Source of the DNA: Silene noctiflora
Lineage: Eukaryota; Streptophyta; Magnoliopsida; Caryophyllales; Caryophyllaceae
Direction of reading: 5' to 3'
Assembly: GCA_009801015.1 (NCBI GenBank)
Contig: VHZZ01008149.1
Coordinates: forward strand, 4,433-29,954
Length of the DNA stretch: 25,522 nucleotides
This document shows, in pieces, positions 9,315 through 18,640 of this stretch. Below the pieces are notes generated by a model. That model had not been told where the DNA came from and did no database searches. It was given only the letters and a program-made list of their open reading frames with translations. The position numbers and the translations under genes were made by a program. The number at the start of each line of letters is the position of its first letter. The first letter of the stretch is position 1.

Positions 9315-10418
9315 CGTGTTATCGACTTAAAACATTTTATAATCATTCTTAAAAGCATCTTTCCCAAAAAGAAAAAGACGTTACTGCTTCTTCTTTTATC
9401 TTCGTCATTCCAAAGCCAGAGTTCTTCGTTTTGGGGGGTTTTCGCATCTTTATATCCGTAATCGTTGGGGTAAGTCATCTATCATTGTTTTATGTTGTTT
9501 TGTTAAGTTTGGTCAAACCTTAATTGGGTTTAATTGGGGATTTTAGGGTGTTTAGCGTTGTATGCCGTCGTATTGATTGGCTGATTCTATCTTAGGTGAG
9601 GATTTCGTAGAAGAGGCCTTCTAGTCTACTTGCTGTGCATAGTGCTTCCATCACTGTTCAGGTAGGGTTTCCCTACTTAGTTGGCTGTGTAAATGATATA
9701 AGATGTTATGTGACGATCTTTTGTGGTTATTGTATGATTGAGATTATTGTGTTCGTTAATGGTATTTTGTTGTAGGATCATTTTCGGGAGATAGTTCCAA
9801 TCCCATGTTCGCCTCATGTGGCTCCCGTCACAAGGGGGATGTGCACATTAATGATCTGGGTTCGCTCATTGCGATGAGCGGGGCTTAGGTGGTAAGGTTG
9901 TGGTCCCCACTGGCGTTGTGGATTACCCGTTGCGATGGATAATCTGGCAGGGCTACACACCTTGTTGTGTTGTCAGTTACTGGTTACTATGGGGTTTGGA
10001 GGATGGATGTTACAGTTTGGTTTGGTTAATCATGGTTTTAATGTTGATGTTGTTATATTATTTATACAGTTGGCTGACCCCGTTTTATGTTTTCAAAATT
10101 ATGGTGATCCATTCGGGGATGGTGAGTAGTTGGCTTAGCAGGTGATGATTGTTGATGTAGCTTGCAAGGATTGGATGGGATAAGTCACCGGTTGTAGTTT
10201 TGCTTCCGCAGTATTAGATGTTTTGTCACTTTACTTTTGTTATCACCTTTTTGGTTTGAGACGTGTAATTTTGGAGTTGTAGCTCTTTTACTTAAAGTTA
10301 TTACATTTTAATTTGTTTCATTATGGTTACTGTGATGCGTACTACCTCGGGAAACCTAGATACTAGCACCTTCGTACATTGGGGTAGTCCTACCTTGTTG
10401 TATAGGGGTGTTACAAAG

Positions 10419-10430
10419 TGGCATTAGGGC
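10419..10430 (+). other. Degenerate tRNA-Met primer-binding site
   Basis: TGGCATTAGGGC differs at three positions from TGGTATCAGAGC, all transitions. It starts three bases after the LTR end, and the same leader sequence follows as at 8917. Confidence 0.75.
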
Positions 10431-10752
10431 GACGATTTTGGAACCTAAAACCAATGAACAAAATGAACATAGGGTGTCTAAATATAATGAACCCGGGTAG
10501 GAGTTGTTTAGAGCTACCGCAAAGGCTTGGGAGACATCCTAAGGCCGCACTTTTCGTTTACAACTTTGAACCGGTCACTAAGGGATGTCAAGGGATCGTT
10601 GTATGTTTATGCTGTGACTCGCTTCTATGCACATGTAGTCCCCTAACTAGCCTCGTTCCTTACGCTTTTAGGCATGCATTAGGGTCGTTTCTTATATTTA
10701 GTTGTCTATTTTGCTATTCTAAGAGATTTTGGTGCTCTTGGTAGGAGAGGAG
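10431..10752 (+). mobile_element. Tekay-like leader interrupted by Athila
   Basis: The leader starts GACGATTTTGGAACCTAAAA and runs to about 10752, where an Athila-type LTR begins with TGTCAACC. The 5 bp before that LTR are AGGAG. No Tekay gag or protease homology was found here or further right, so the coding start of this element is missing from the window. The open frame at 10418-10744 is leader sequence. Confidence 0.6.
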
Positions 10753-10940
10753 TGTCAACCTTGCACTTATGGAGCAATTCGAGAGCTAAATGGATCGCAT
10801 CTAACGACCAAGCAAGAAGCAGGAATCAAGGCTAAAGGCCATAGTAGATTTGTGAAGTATTAAGGCTAAACCCCTACAAGTCCTGGAGAGCCCCCACAAG
10901 TTTTGGGGCAGCAAAGCAAGAGAGTGGACACTGGTGGAGA

Positions 10941-11013
10941 ACTCGTGCGAGTACTCCCAGGCTCGTGCGAGTCTTTGTGCAACTCGTGCGAGTCAGCCCT
11001 AACTCGCACTAGT
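10941..11013. repeat. Motif array in the Athila LTR, 20-21-bp period
   Basis: Sites are ACTCGTGCGAGT (10941), GCTCGTGCGAGT (10961), ACTCGTGCGAGT (10982) and ACTCGCACTAGT (11002). Starts step by 20, 21 and 20 bp. The half-sites ACTCG and CGAGT are the same as in the Tekay LTR arrays, although the two elements are from different lineages. Confidence 0.9.
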
Positions 11014-11146
11014 CCTCTTTCATATTACACTACTCGTTCAAACTCAAGGACTCACACAAGTTCTACAAGCTCTAGCTCTTCCTTGGACTAAATCAAGGGG
11101 CCTAATCGTCATTTAAGCCCTTAGTTTACCCTAATGTTGTACTCAG

Positions 11147-11155
11147 TATAAATAG
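11147..11155 (+). promoter_or_regulatory. Athila LTR TATA box
   Basis: TATAAATAG lies 133 bp after the motif array. It is followed about 25 bp later by AGAGAGAAGGGGATTG, a typical 5' transcript region for plant LTRs. This is a strong match to the plant TATA consensus. Confidence 0.65.
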
Positions 11156-12139
11156 CTTATGTACTTAAGTAGAGAGAAGGGGATTGACAATCCATCTCTT
11201 AGCTTAGATTAGTTTAATTACACTTTAATCCTTTCCTTGTTATTCAAGCAATTCAAGATCTAGTTTGTAATTGAAGAATTTTTGGGTTTTATATTGGGGA
11301 ATTGACAACTCCTCATGATTAATCAAAGCTTTCTTCTATTGTTCTTCCATTCCTTTGCTCATCTTAAGTTGGTATAATCCTTTTACTCCCTGCTTAATCA
11401 CTTATTTACTTCCTTTGTTATTTACTTCACCATCATCATGTTTATGCTTGCTAAGATGTTTGACACTCTATTTTGCATGTTTACCACCATGATATGTGAG
11501 TATTCCTCTAGCTAGGGTTAGTGGGGAAGTAATCATGGGGTAGATCTATGTATGTTGAGTTCATATGAATGATTGTTTTTTATGCTCTTCAACTTATGCA
11601 CATGTTATATTTGATGAAATGCTTGATTGACAACCTAGCATGATTCTCTATCTTCTTAAACAAAACTTGTAAAACATAAACCAACTCGAGTATTGTTAGA
11701 CCATGCATTTGTTGAATGGGTAGAACGAAGTCGTTGTAGGGGTCGTAAGTTATAAAACAACTCGACACCGAGACCTAGGTCTTCCTAAGGATTGTAAGAT
11801 ATAAACGAACTCGATCCTAACATACTTACAATCATTTACCGGATTCATTACTATGATCACACCATGTTTCCCCCTATGAACCCATGACACCCTATTGCCT
11901 TTAATCAATTGTTTACATCCTAACTTTACGCATGCTTTGTTACTTCCTTTACTTACATTTTCATCATAGTAGTGTAGCTTCCAATCTAACCCAAATTTGT
12001 GACTTTACGACATAACTAGTTTGCATTTGATTGTAGTTTGACAAACCATCCTTTGGGATTGAACTCTACTTTCTACTTGCTAGTTAGTTAGAGTATAAAT
12101 ATTGTTTGATAGGCCTTGACGACGGGACGCGCATCAAAG

Positions 12140-12157
12140 TGGTGACGTTGCCGGGGA
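12140..12157 (+). other. Athila primer-binding site (tRNA-Asp type)
   Basis: TGGTGACGTTGCCGGGGA differs at two positions from TGGCGCCGTTGCCGGGGA, the tRNA-Asp primer site used by Athila-clade elements. It begins three bases after the LTR end and so fixes the LTR boundary. Confidence 0.8.
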
Positions 12158-12317
12158 TGGTGCATTGTTGAATTATTATCATTTATTGCCACTAGTTGTG
12201 TTTGTTTTTATCTTGAGGAAGCCATCTCCTCAAGAAAGCTCTCACTTTATTTGTAGCTTATATCCTTGTAGCTATAAAGACATCACCAATATAACAACAC
12301 GAAATATCACTCGACGA

Positions 12318-13236
12318 ATGTTTTACCAAGATGCACCTTTTGGGTACAACCCCAACGAGCATAAGAGTCAAGAGATTAGTCCAAGCCTTTTCTTTCAACC
12401 TTTGGTATTACATATATATGCTCCAAAAACAACAACAATTTTTTGAGCAAGTACACAAAGAGAGTATTGTAAGGGACAAATTGTTGAATGAACTTATGCA
12501 ACATGGTGAAGAATTTGAAACTCGATTGACCCAACTAGAAACTTCCCGAGAGTCACTCATAAAGAATACCAATGACAAGAAAACAATTGAGGACCACATG
12601 CTAGAACCCCCTCAGCCAATCAACACCCTCAAAAAGGAACTTTGGGAAACCACCAATGGAGAATGGGACAATGAACCAAGAATACCAAGTTCCTTAACAT
12701 ATTGTGAGTACGAAAGTGTGATCTTAGATGAGGAAGACACTAGGTTAAGTAAATTGAATAATCTCGACCTTTACAAATATGAGAATGTGTCATTTGAAGT
12801 AGAAATGGAAACCGTCATGAACAAATTGCTAAGAAGAGATGAAACCCCCATTTACGATTCTTATGGGGAGAGAAACGATGAGCATCATGAGAAACACGAA
12901 TTATAGGAAGAAGAATCGGTTAGACCACATGGAGCATTGGATCACGAAAACAAGTCGCTCGAAGAACCCATCTTCGAGGCATTTGACATAAGTTTTAGTG
13001 AGGAGGTTGAACCTTTCTACATAGACCCCATGATGCCCATTATGGAGGCAATAATTTGTTACGACAATCTTGAGATTTGCTTCAAGGAGATAAATTCAAC
13101 ATCCAACCAATCATGGGAAACCAACGAGGAGATCTCACAAGGGCACCCTTGTGACCGGACAACACTTGAATTCTCTATGACATTCCCCCCACCAGAAAAC
13201 TTTCTACGGAGTAGGAGAAAGGAAGTCAAGACTTAG
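12318..13236 (+). pseudogene. Broken acidic ORF in the gag position of the Athila-derived element
   Basis: An ATG at 12318 (MFYQDAPFGYNPNEHKSQ) opens a frame that is displaced around 12360-12420. The reading continues in another frame from about 12331 to 13236 and is broken only by a TAG at 12904-12906. The downstream part has glutamine-rich LQKQQQFFEQ, a charged helical segment (SIVRDKLLNELMQHGEEFE) likely to form a coiled coil, and a strongly acidic second half (EAFDISFSEEVEPFYID). I see no CCHC knuckle and no protease, RT or integrase after it. Its place just after the primer site suggests a gag-derived or accessory protein. Function is unknown. Confidence 0.5.
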
Positions 13237-13700
13237 CACAACCTTCACATTTTAGAGAGACGAGAAAAAACGAGAACCTCTCGACCACAAGAACAAACAA
13301 TGGCCAGGCACGATCCAATCGTTCATGCAAATATTGCAACACATTATCTCAAAATGATCAAAATCATACTTGTGTCTATTTAAGGGACATTCGCAAGCCT
13401 TTTATAAACTACTAAGGGGATTGAGTTACATGGATCACTAGTACAACACTCATCTTTTGAAAAATAGTTTTGTGGAGTCCTACCTTAAACCACCAATTAT
13501 AACACCCTTTTCTTTAAAAGCTATGCATTGTATAAATATTGCTTTCCATTATTTTGCATCTATAGCTAGTTGTATATAGCCTTTAGTTTTCCATGAGAGA
13601 AGTGAGGTAGTACAATTCTTGAAGACATTTTATAGGTACTTAAGAGGAGAAGACAAGACCAAAAAGAGGTGAAAAGCTTATTGTCAAAGAAAGCAGAGGG

Positions 13701-13903
13701 ACTCGGACGATCTCAGCCCAACTCGTGCGAGCTGAGCTAAGAATAAGAAATACTACGAGACTGCCATAGGACTTGCTCGAGCCTAAGGCAACTCGTACGA
13801 ATTAAGTGACTCGCTCGAGCTCTGGCCAACTCGCATGAGTTGAGCAAGAAGGATCTGAGCACTGCCAAGCAACTCGCACAAGTCCTCAGGAAATCGCACG
13901 AGT
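13701..13903. repeat. Internal motif array upstream of ORF-1
   Basis: Degenerate ACTCG-NN-CGAGT sites occur at 13721 (ACTCGTGCGAGC), 13771 (ACTTGCTCGAGC), 13791 (ACTCGTACGAAT), 13809 (ACTCGCTCGAGC), 13829 (ACTCGCATGAGT), 13872 (ACTCGCACAAGT) and 13892 (AATCGCACGAGT). A weak start lies at 13701. Steps are 50, 20, 18, 20, 43 and 20 bp. The array resembles the LTR array at 10941-11013, but the surrounding sequence does not. Confidence 0.82.
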
Positions 13904-13929
13904 TCGACATCTCTCACGAGCTGTCCGCC

Positions 13930-13937
13930 TTTTTAAA
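13930..13937 (+). promoter_or_regulatory. Candidate internal promoter TATA-like box
   Basis: TTTTTAAA lies 26 bp after the last site of the internal array and 220 bp before the ORF-1 start. A pyrimidine-rich stretch follows. The order array, TATA-like box, pyrimidine stretch and ORF copies the layout of the LTR promoters, which suggests a second promoter for ORF-1. Confidence 0.3.
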
Positions 13938-14156
13938 CCCCTCTTCACCTCTTCATTTCAACCACATAAACACTTATCCTTATCTCTTCCCAAAACCTCA
14001 AAGAAAAAATCCAACACAAGAACATCAACTTTCCCGAAACAATCCTACCTACACCTCCTAAGAACCACGTACACATCAAATCACCTTAAAACATCACCCC
14101 TAAATCTAGGGTTTGAAGGTAGATATACTAGGTTTTCATTCAAAAGGATTGCAAGC

Positions 14157-15464
14157 ATGTTAAGGAGTATTATACGAACGAAAATGTTTACAAGGAGAAA
14201 GGGTAAAGTGAAGGTGACTGACATGCCATCAAAGAGACAAAAGGGAGGAAGCTCAAGTGGATCAGGAGCGGATAGAGGCAGTGAAGAAATGCACGTACCG
14301 GACGCCGGACAACTTAACCAATTTCCGGAAGTCAAATTCCTCAACAATGAGCAACAAACTCTGTTTATGGAACTACTAGGTATGCGCTATAGACCCACTC
14401 AATTTCTTGACCATGATCTCTTAGAAACTTTGGGAGTAAGACAACAATTGGAAGCCTTTTTCCAAGGCATGGGGTTTTCCGAAAGGATGTTCTATGCTCA
14501 TGCCAACACCTACCTTATTATTACTCTAGATTTTTTTAGTAGCCTCCGCATACTTAACCACCCCACTCATGGAGTCGGAATGGAATTTCGGCTTTTTAAT
14601 GTAACCCATAGAATCACTCTAAGGCGCTTTGGTTCTATCTTTGGCCTAGTAGTCCCTTCTCGACTTAACCTTCCTTGAGTCATACTTGAATGTCCAAGGG
14701 ACGAGGCACTTCAACTTCGAAGCGCCTCAAGAATGCTAACAAGAATGAACGATTTTACAAGGGGAAGCACAAATGTAAGAACATTTGTGATGGGAGGGCT
14801 CATCACAATGCTAGCCAATGAATTGTGCCCCAACTTCAACCATGATGGGAGGTACGTTGCACTCCCAGGATCAATTTTGATCAATGAGCACACCATCTTA
14901 ACCAATCATCGATGGTGTACCTATAATGAGGAAGGAAGTCTATAGTGGTACACTCGAGGTTGTTCATCCCTTGTGCTCACGGGATGGAATATCCCGGCCA
15001 CTGAGCCCCGCTTGAGTATCTATTCTCCCATACCAAGCTATATTTTCCCAATTGAGATATATGATCATCAACAACAACCACAAGCACAAAACATAGCGCA
15101 TCAACCATTTCAACAAGGTGCACCACCGCCTTATGTGCCTATTCCCCCGTATCCAAACCCTCACCGACCTTACCATGAAGTTTACCCGCCTAGGCCTCCT
15201 ACTATAGACACTTTGATGGATATGGTAAACCGGGTCGACATCAATGTACATGAGGGTAGAGTTGACAACTACCTAGCGCAATATCCCAACTACTACCAAA
15301 TGACGCAACAAGGGTATGTCAACCCAGAAGGTCCCTTGCCAGCATGGGCCCAACCAGATATCTTGTTCCCAAATTGGAACCAAGATGGGCATGGAAACCA
15401 AGGTGGAGGAGGTGGTCACCATGGCGGGTATCAAGACCCAAATGATGATGAGTTCGGTGGTTAG
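14157..15464 (+). pseudogene. ATHILA ORF-1 type protein gene with two stops
   Basis: One frame runs from ATG 14157 to TAG 15464 (435 codons), broken only by TGA at 14676-14678 and TAG at 14943-14945. The N-terminus is basic, with a KRQKGGSSSGSG nuclear-localisation-like patch at residues 27-38. The middle (about residues 60-175) has the family pattern: LLGMRYRPTQFLD, then LETLGV, a YLIITLDFFSSL block and FRLFNVTHRITLRRF. The C-terminal third is rich in Pro and Gln and ends in a Gly/His-rich tail. The family is carried by Athila retrotransposons and its function is unknown. An env-like role has been proposed for Athila's extra ORF, but no signal peptide or membrane segment is evident here. The few lesions suggest fairly recent inactivation. 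Confidence 0.75.
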
Positions 15465-16421
15465 GAGCCTATGGACATGAAAGGCTCCAAGGTTGTATGG
15501 TATCCTTTTCCCTCTTTATCCAAATCTCTCTTGTATATACACTAGCCTACCATGCATTATTATTTAGTTAGTTGCATTATACATCCCAGGCATAGGTTCT
15601 TGTGGACACACCTAATCCCACCTACATTAGAAATAGTGTTTAAACCGGTTTGGGGAAGTTTGTTCATAGGCAAGCCGAGTCAATCAAAATTGGCTCTCCG
15701 AACAATGGAAATCACTTTAGCCTAGATTAGTTGCATCACTTTTAATATATGACATATAGTTGCATTACTTAGAGCATGCATTCATTTCATATCATGCATT
15801 GCATTTTGCATTTGTATTTCAATTTCAAATATTCAAAAATCCAAAAACATATCTTTTTAATTTTCTTTTCTACTCCTACCTTGTACATTGAGGACAATGT
15901 CCAAAATAAGTGTAGGGATGGGAATTTATATTCAAACTTATAAAAATTTGAAAAAAAAAATTAAAATTCTCAAAAATATGTCTTTAATTTTATAAACACA
16001 AAAACCATAAAAATTTGAAAAATAAAAAAAAAAACCCAAAAACATATTCTTTTCTTTAGTAGAATAGAATTGTATATACTTGTGTACTTTTGTTCTCTTC
16101 TCACATAAGTACAACACTCCATTTGAGACATTAGCAAGGGAAATGTGAAGACCGCTTGGTATGTTCATTTTAATCCTTATTCCCTTCCATTTCTTTTCAT
16201 TGTTCATATGAGGAGGATGGGCTTACATGTCAAGGAGGATGTTGTGTATTTTGTCGGTTTATGTGCCTATGTGTTGTTAGGAGCTTGCATTTAGATTACT
16301 TGCCATATTAGTTGTTAAAGCATGTGCATTAGACTTGTAGGTATATAGTTGCATCATGGCATATAGCTTGCATTTAGGAAAAACTTAGTGAAAATGCCTA
16401 AATGGGAATCTTGGTAAGTGT
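15465..16421 (+). mobile_element. Athila 3' non-coding region, 3' LTR absent
   Basis: At 15881-15922 lies the block TACATTGAGGACAATGT followed by AAGTGTAGGGATGGG, common in the 3' part of Athila-clade elements. Runs of A and AT-rich sequence follow (15940-16060), then purine-rich GAGGAGGATGGG and CAAGGAGGATG near 16211 and 16231 that could be polypurine tracts. Non-coding sequence continues to 16421, where a minus-strand LTR interrupts it. No copy of the 10753-12136 LTR follows. No gene was seen; the minus frame at 15938-16207 is low complexity. Confidence 0.55.
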
Positions 16422-16636
16422 TGATAGGTCGTCGCTAACCTATGCAAAAATAAATTACCCTGGCAACAACAAATGAATGTAGTATTTAGGGGTCGAATCC
16501 ACGGAGAGCGCGGTGGTTGTTAATTAGTTGTTATGGGGTGAATTTTATCTCGGTCGGTCACAAATTAAGGGGGGTTTGGTTGGTTGATTAATGCAAAGTA
16601 AAATATAAAAATGCAAACAATAAAATAAAAGATGTC

Positions 16637-16893
16637 NAGGGGGTCGGTTTATACATGNAAANTGATATTTAAATAGTTATTAAACTAGTAATCATAGATG
16701 NTCATCTAGGCCAAAGATACCNAGCTTTCACTTTTAGCATCNNCCTTAAATNNGGTCCTAACAAGCTTTCACTATGAGCTAGGNCGATCTACTANNCATG
16801 TTAAGTTCTAATACATTACCGTGCCTCTCGACTTATAGAAATGTATAACNAATTTAGTCAAAAGATTATGGNCATAAATCAAAGACTAAACAN
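16637..16893. other. Cluster of undetermined bases
   Basis: About sixteen N positions are scattered singly or in pairs over 257 bp, including 16637, 16658, 16662, 16701, 16722, 16742-16743, 16752-16753, 16784, 16795-16796, 16850, 16872 and 16893. None occurs elsewhere in the window. This is likely a consensus problem over a high-copy repeat. Confidence 0.97.
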
Positions 16894-17331
16894 TACAATG
16901 CAAACATGGTAGAGATGATAAATGATTAACTTATTTAACAACTTGTTTTATTTATCAATTTAACATGACTCCCCTAATCCCTAGACTTGTGAAATCTAGC
17001 TACTCATATTACGAAATATTAAATAGAAATGCAAACATAATATAAAAACTATAAACTAAAATGAAACTTGTAAATGAAATGTAAACTACAAAATGAAGAA
17101 CATAAATAAAATGTAAACTAAAAAGGATTACCGTATTGGAAATGTAGAACATAAAGGAAATGGAAGAACTTGGAAATGAAGAACAATAACTTGAATTGAG
17201 ATGAACTTGGAAATGTTAAATGATTAAAATGTAACAAAGCTAATCTAATCTAAACTAAACTAACTACTAGAATTTTTAGAGAGAATATAAGAAAAATATG
17301 TAGGATGTGTGTAAGGCCGGGGGTGACCCTC

Positions 17332-17339
17332 CTTATATA
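17332..17339 (-). promoter_or_regulatory. LTR TATA box, minus strand
   Basis: The minus strand reads CTATATAAGG, 62 bp downstream (minus sense) of the palindrome pair and followed by a transcript-leader-like CTCTCTAAAAATTC at about 17270-17285. Confidence 0.6.
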
Positions 17340-17401
17340 GTAGTTGCAAGTCCAAAACGTAAACAACCCTAGAGAATCTGAGGCAACATAAATGCATGCA
17401 A

Positions 17402-17436
17402 CCCCGATCGGGGATGATGGGTGACCCCGATCGGGG
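17402..17436. repeat. Pair of perfect palindromes CCCCGATCGGGG
   Basis: CCCCGATCGGGG occurs at 17402-17413 and 17425-17436, 23 bp start to start. It lies in the U3 of the minus-strand LTR, where the other LTRs have ACTCG-NN-CGAGT arrays. Confidence 0.95.
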
Positions 17437-17626
17437 ACGTAATGTCCATCAATTTTCTCTTAATTCCGTCCTTAATTGCAAATGGCATACAATGTTTAGC
17501 GATAAATGCTTGATTAATCACCCGGTTTAAGATCTTCATTTGGCATCCTAAGAACATTTGGAATCCCATGTTTTCCACTCTAATTTGGACTTTGATTTTG
17601 GGCTTGACTTTTCATTGACTTCATTT

Positions 17627-17685
17627 GCATTTTTATTCTTTGATCCAAAATCATTTCCATGCATTTTTATTCTTTGATCCAAAAT
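17627..17685. repeat. 25-bp direct duplication
   Basis: A 25-bp segment starting GCATTTTTATTCTTTGATCC is present at 17627-17651 and again, identical, at 17661-17685, with a 9-bp spacer. It lies at the presumed outer edge of the minus-strand LTR and may mark a repair junction with the next element. Confidence 0.9.
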
Positions 17686-18640
17686 AATTGCCCTGCAGAA
17701 AATTAGTACTATTATCACAATGCAATTATCTGTAAAGTCTCATTTCAATTCTTTTTTGAATGTCTATAATGATATTGAAATTCCCATAGCTGGGAGTAAG
17801 ATAAATCCTATAATAGTAATTTATCTATTTGAGAGTTATGATCATAAAAATTACCTTGTAAATACGAATAGGACTCTATGCGGCGGCATACACACAAACC
17901 TTCATAATTTCCAACCCTTCCTGAACATGCAAAAATGATTTAGAATCGTGCCATAACTTTTCCACTGATGCCAAATAAGGAGTCAACTGCATACCAAACT
18001 TAGCAATGTGTACGAAACACGGAAACGAAAGGGATCACAATTTAGGATTAACTAACATTTATGTTCTTTCAAACCATTTAATGAAATGTAAAACAAATTA
18101 CAATGAGACAAGAATAGAAAAAGGAGAACCTCTTACTAGAGAGTCAATCATATAGTTATATATCGAATGAAAGAAAAAACATAGCAACCTATTAGCATCT
18201 TATATTCTGTCCATTATCCACACTTGACCGTTACCTATATGATCACTATCTCTACGACAGGTGGCTCTTACCAGGCGGACCATTGAATAGAGTCTGAAAG
18301 AAAAAAATTAACAATGACAATCTTTTCGCAGCAAAAAAAAATGAACTGAAGTCAGAGATGTAAAATACTCAGTTTAAACTATGCCAATGGTTTTTTATGA
18401 GAAACGAACTTCCCCGTGAGCCATTATACATCAAACAGAATCAGAGATAAAATTATGCATTCAATAGGATAAAACATGCATCTATTGACATTAATTTTGT
18501 GGAATCAAATTGCTTATAATGGCTATCAACCTGCAAGTAAAGTATGTAGAGCAGCTTGTCCTATTGTGACTTAGTGACTGAAAAATACATCTTGTTTGTA
18601 CTAATTCCGAACCCATGTCCACAAATTATTTGTAATTTTC

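Larger units (their letters stand above)
9129..10415 (+). mobile_element. Tekay/Del LTR (subfamily 2), 5' end truncated
   Basis: This segment is collinear and very similar to the LTR at 22934-24294, but it lacks the first 45-50 bp and starts at the base matching position 22981. It ends TATAGGGGTGTTACA beside a degenerate tRNA-Met primer site. Motif sites lie at 9131, 9183, 9203, 9222 and 9241. A TATAAACAG box lies at 9306. It is the natural 5' partner of the LTR at 22934-24294. Compared with that copy it has one fewer 19-bp motif unit. Open frames inside it (9195-9461, 9900-10145) are LTR sequence. Confidence 0.8.
10753..12136 (+). mobile_element. Athila-type 5' LTR, 1384 bp
   Basis: The LTR begins TGTCAACCTTGCAC and ends GACGCGCATCA, three bases before a tRNA-Asp type primer site. 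U3 holds a four-site array of the near-palindrome ACTCGTGCGAGT (10941-11013). A TATAAATAG box follows at 11147. The R/U5 part shows the GGGATTGAACTCTACTT and TTGACGAC signature shared with the LTR ends at 1-139 and 16422. It is inserted in Tekay leader sequence. The left boundary is inferred from the TG start and the end of leader homology. No matching 3' LTR was found. Confidence 0.7.
13237..14156. other. Non-coding region before Athila ORF-1, with internal array
   Basis: No protein is recognised. A GTATAAATAT box lies at about 13527-13536. A motif array lies at 13701-13903, and TTTTTAAA at 13930-13937 is followed by a C/T-rich stretch (CCCCTCTTCACCTCTTCATT). The stretch ends in AGGGTTTGAAGG shortly before the ORF-1 start. 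In typical Athila elements pol would lie near here, and none is visible. The open frame at 13840-14061 runs through the array and is not taken as a gene. Confidence 0.5.
16422..17620 (-). mobile_element. Athila-type LTR, minus strand (solo or truncated)
   Basis: Read on the minus strand, the right part has a TATA box (17332-17339) and a TCTCTCTAAAAATTC transcript-start region. The left part has TCCGTGGATTCGACCCC and ends AGCGACGACCTATCA at 16422. This is the same 3'-end signature as the LTRs at 1-139 and 10753-12136. No primer site follows on the minus strand, where Athila 3' sequence abuts directly, so it is a solo LTR or a broken end. Its far end is uncertain, near 17620. U3 holds two CCCCGATCGGGG palindromes. 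A cluster of ambiguous bases lies in its U5 part. Confidence 0.6.

Noticed and set aside
9900..10145. 81-codon hydrophobic open frame, also seen at 23789-23977
   Set aside because: It recurs only because the two LTRs are copies of each other. The frame differs in length between them and there is no recognisable protein.
10418..10744. 108-codon open frame after the primer site
   Set aside because: It starts in the primer site and runs through the untranslated leader. The parallel leader at 8917-9128 does not keep it.
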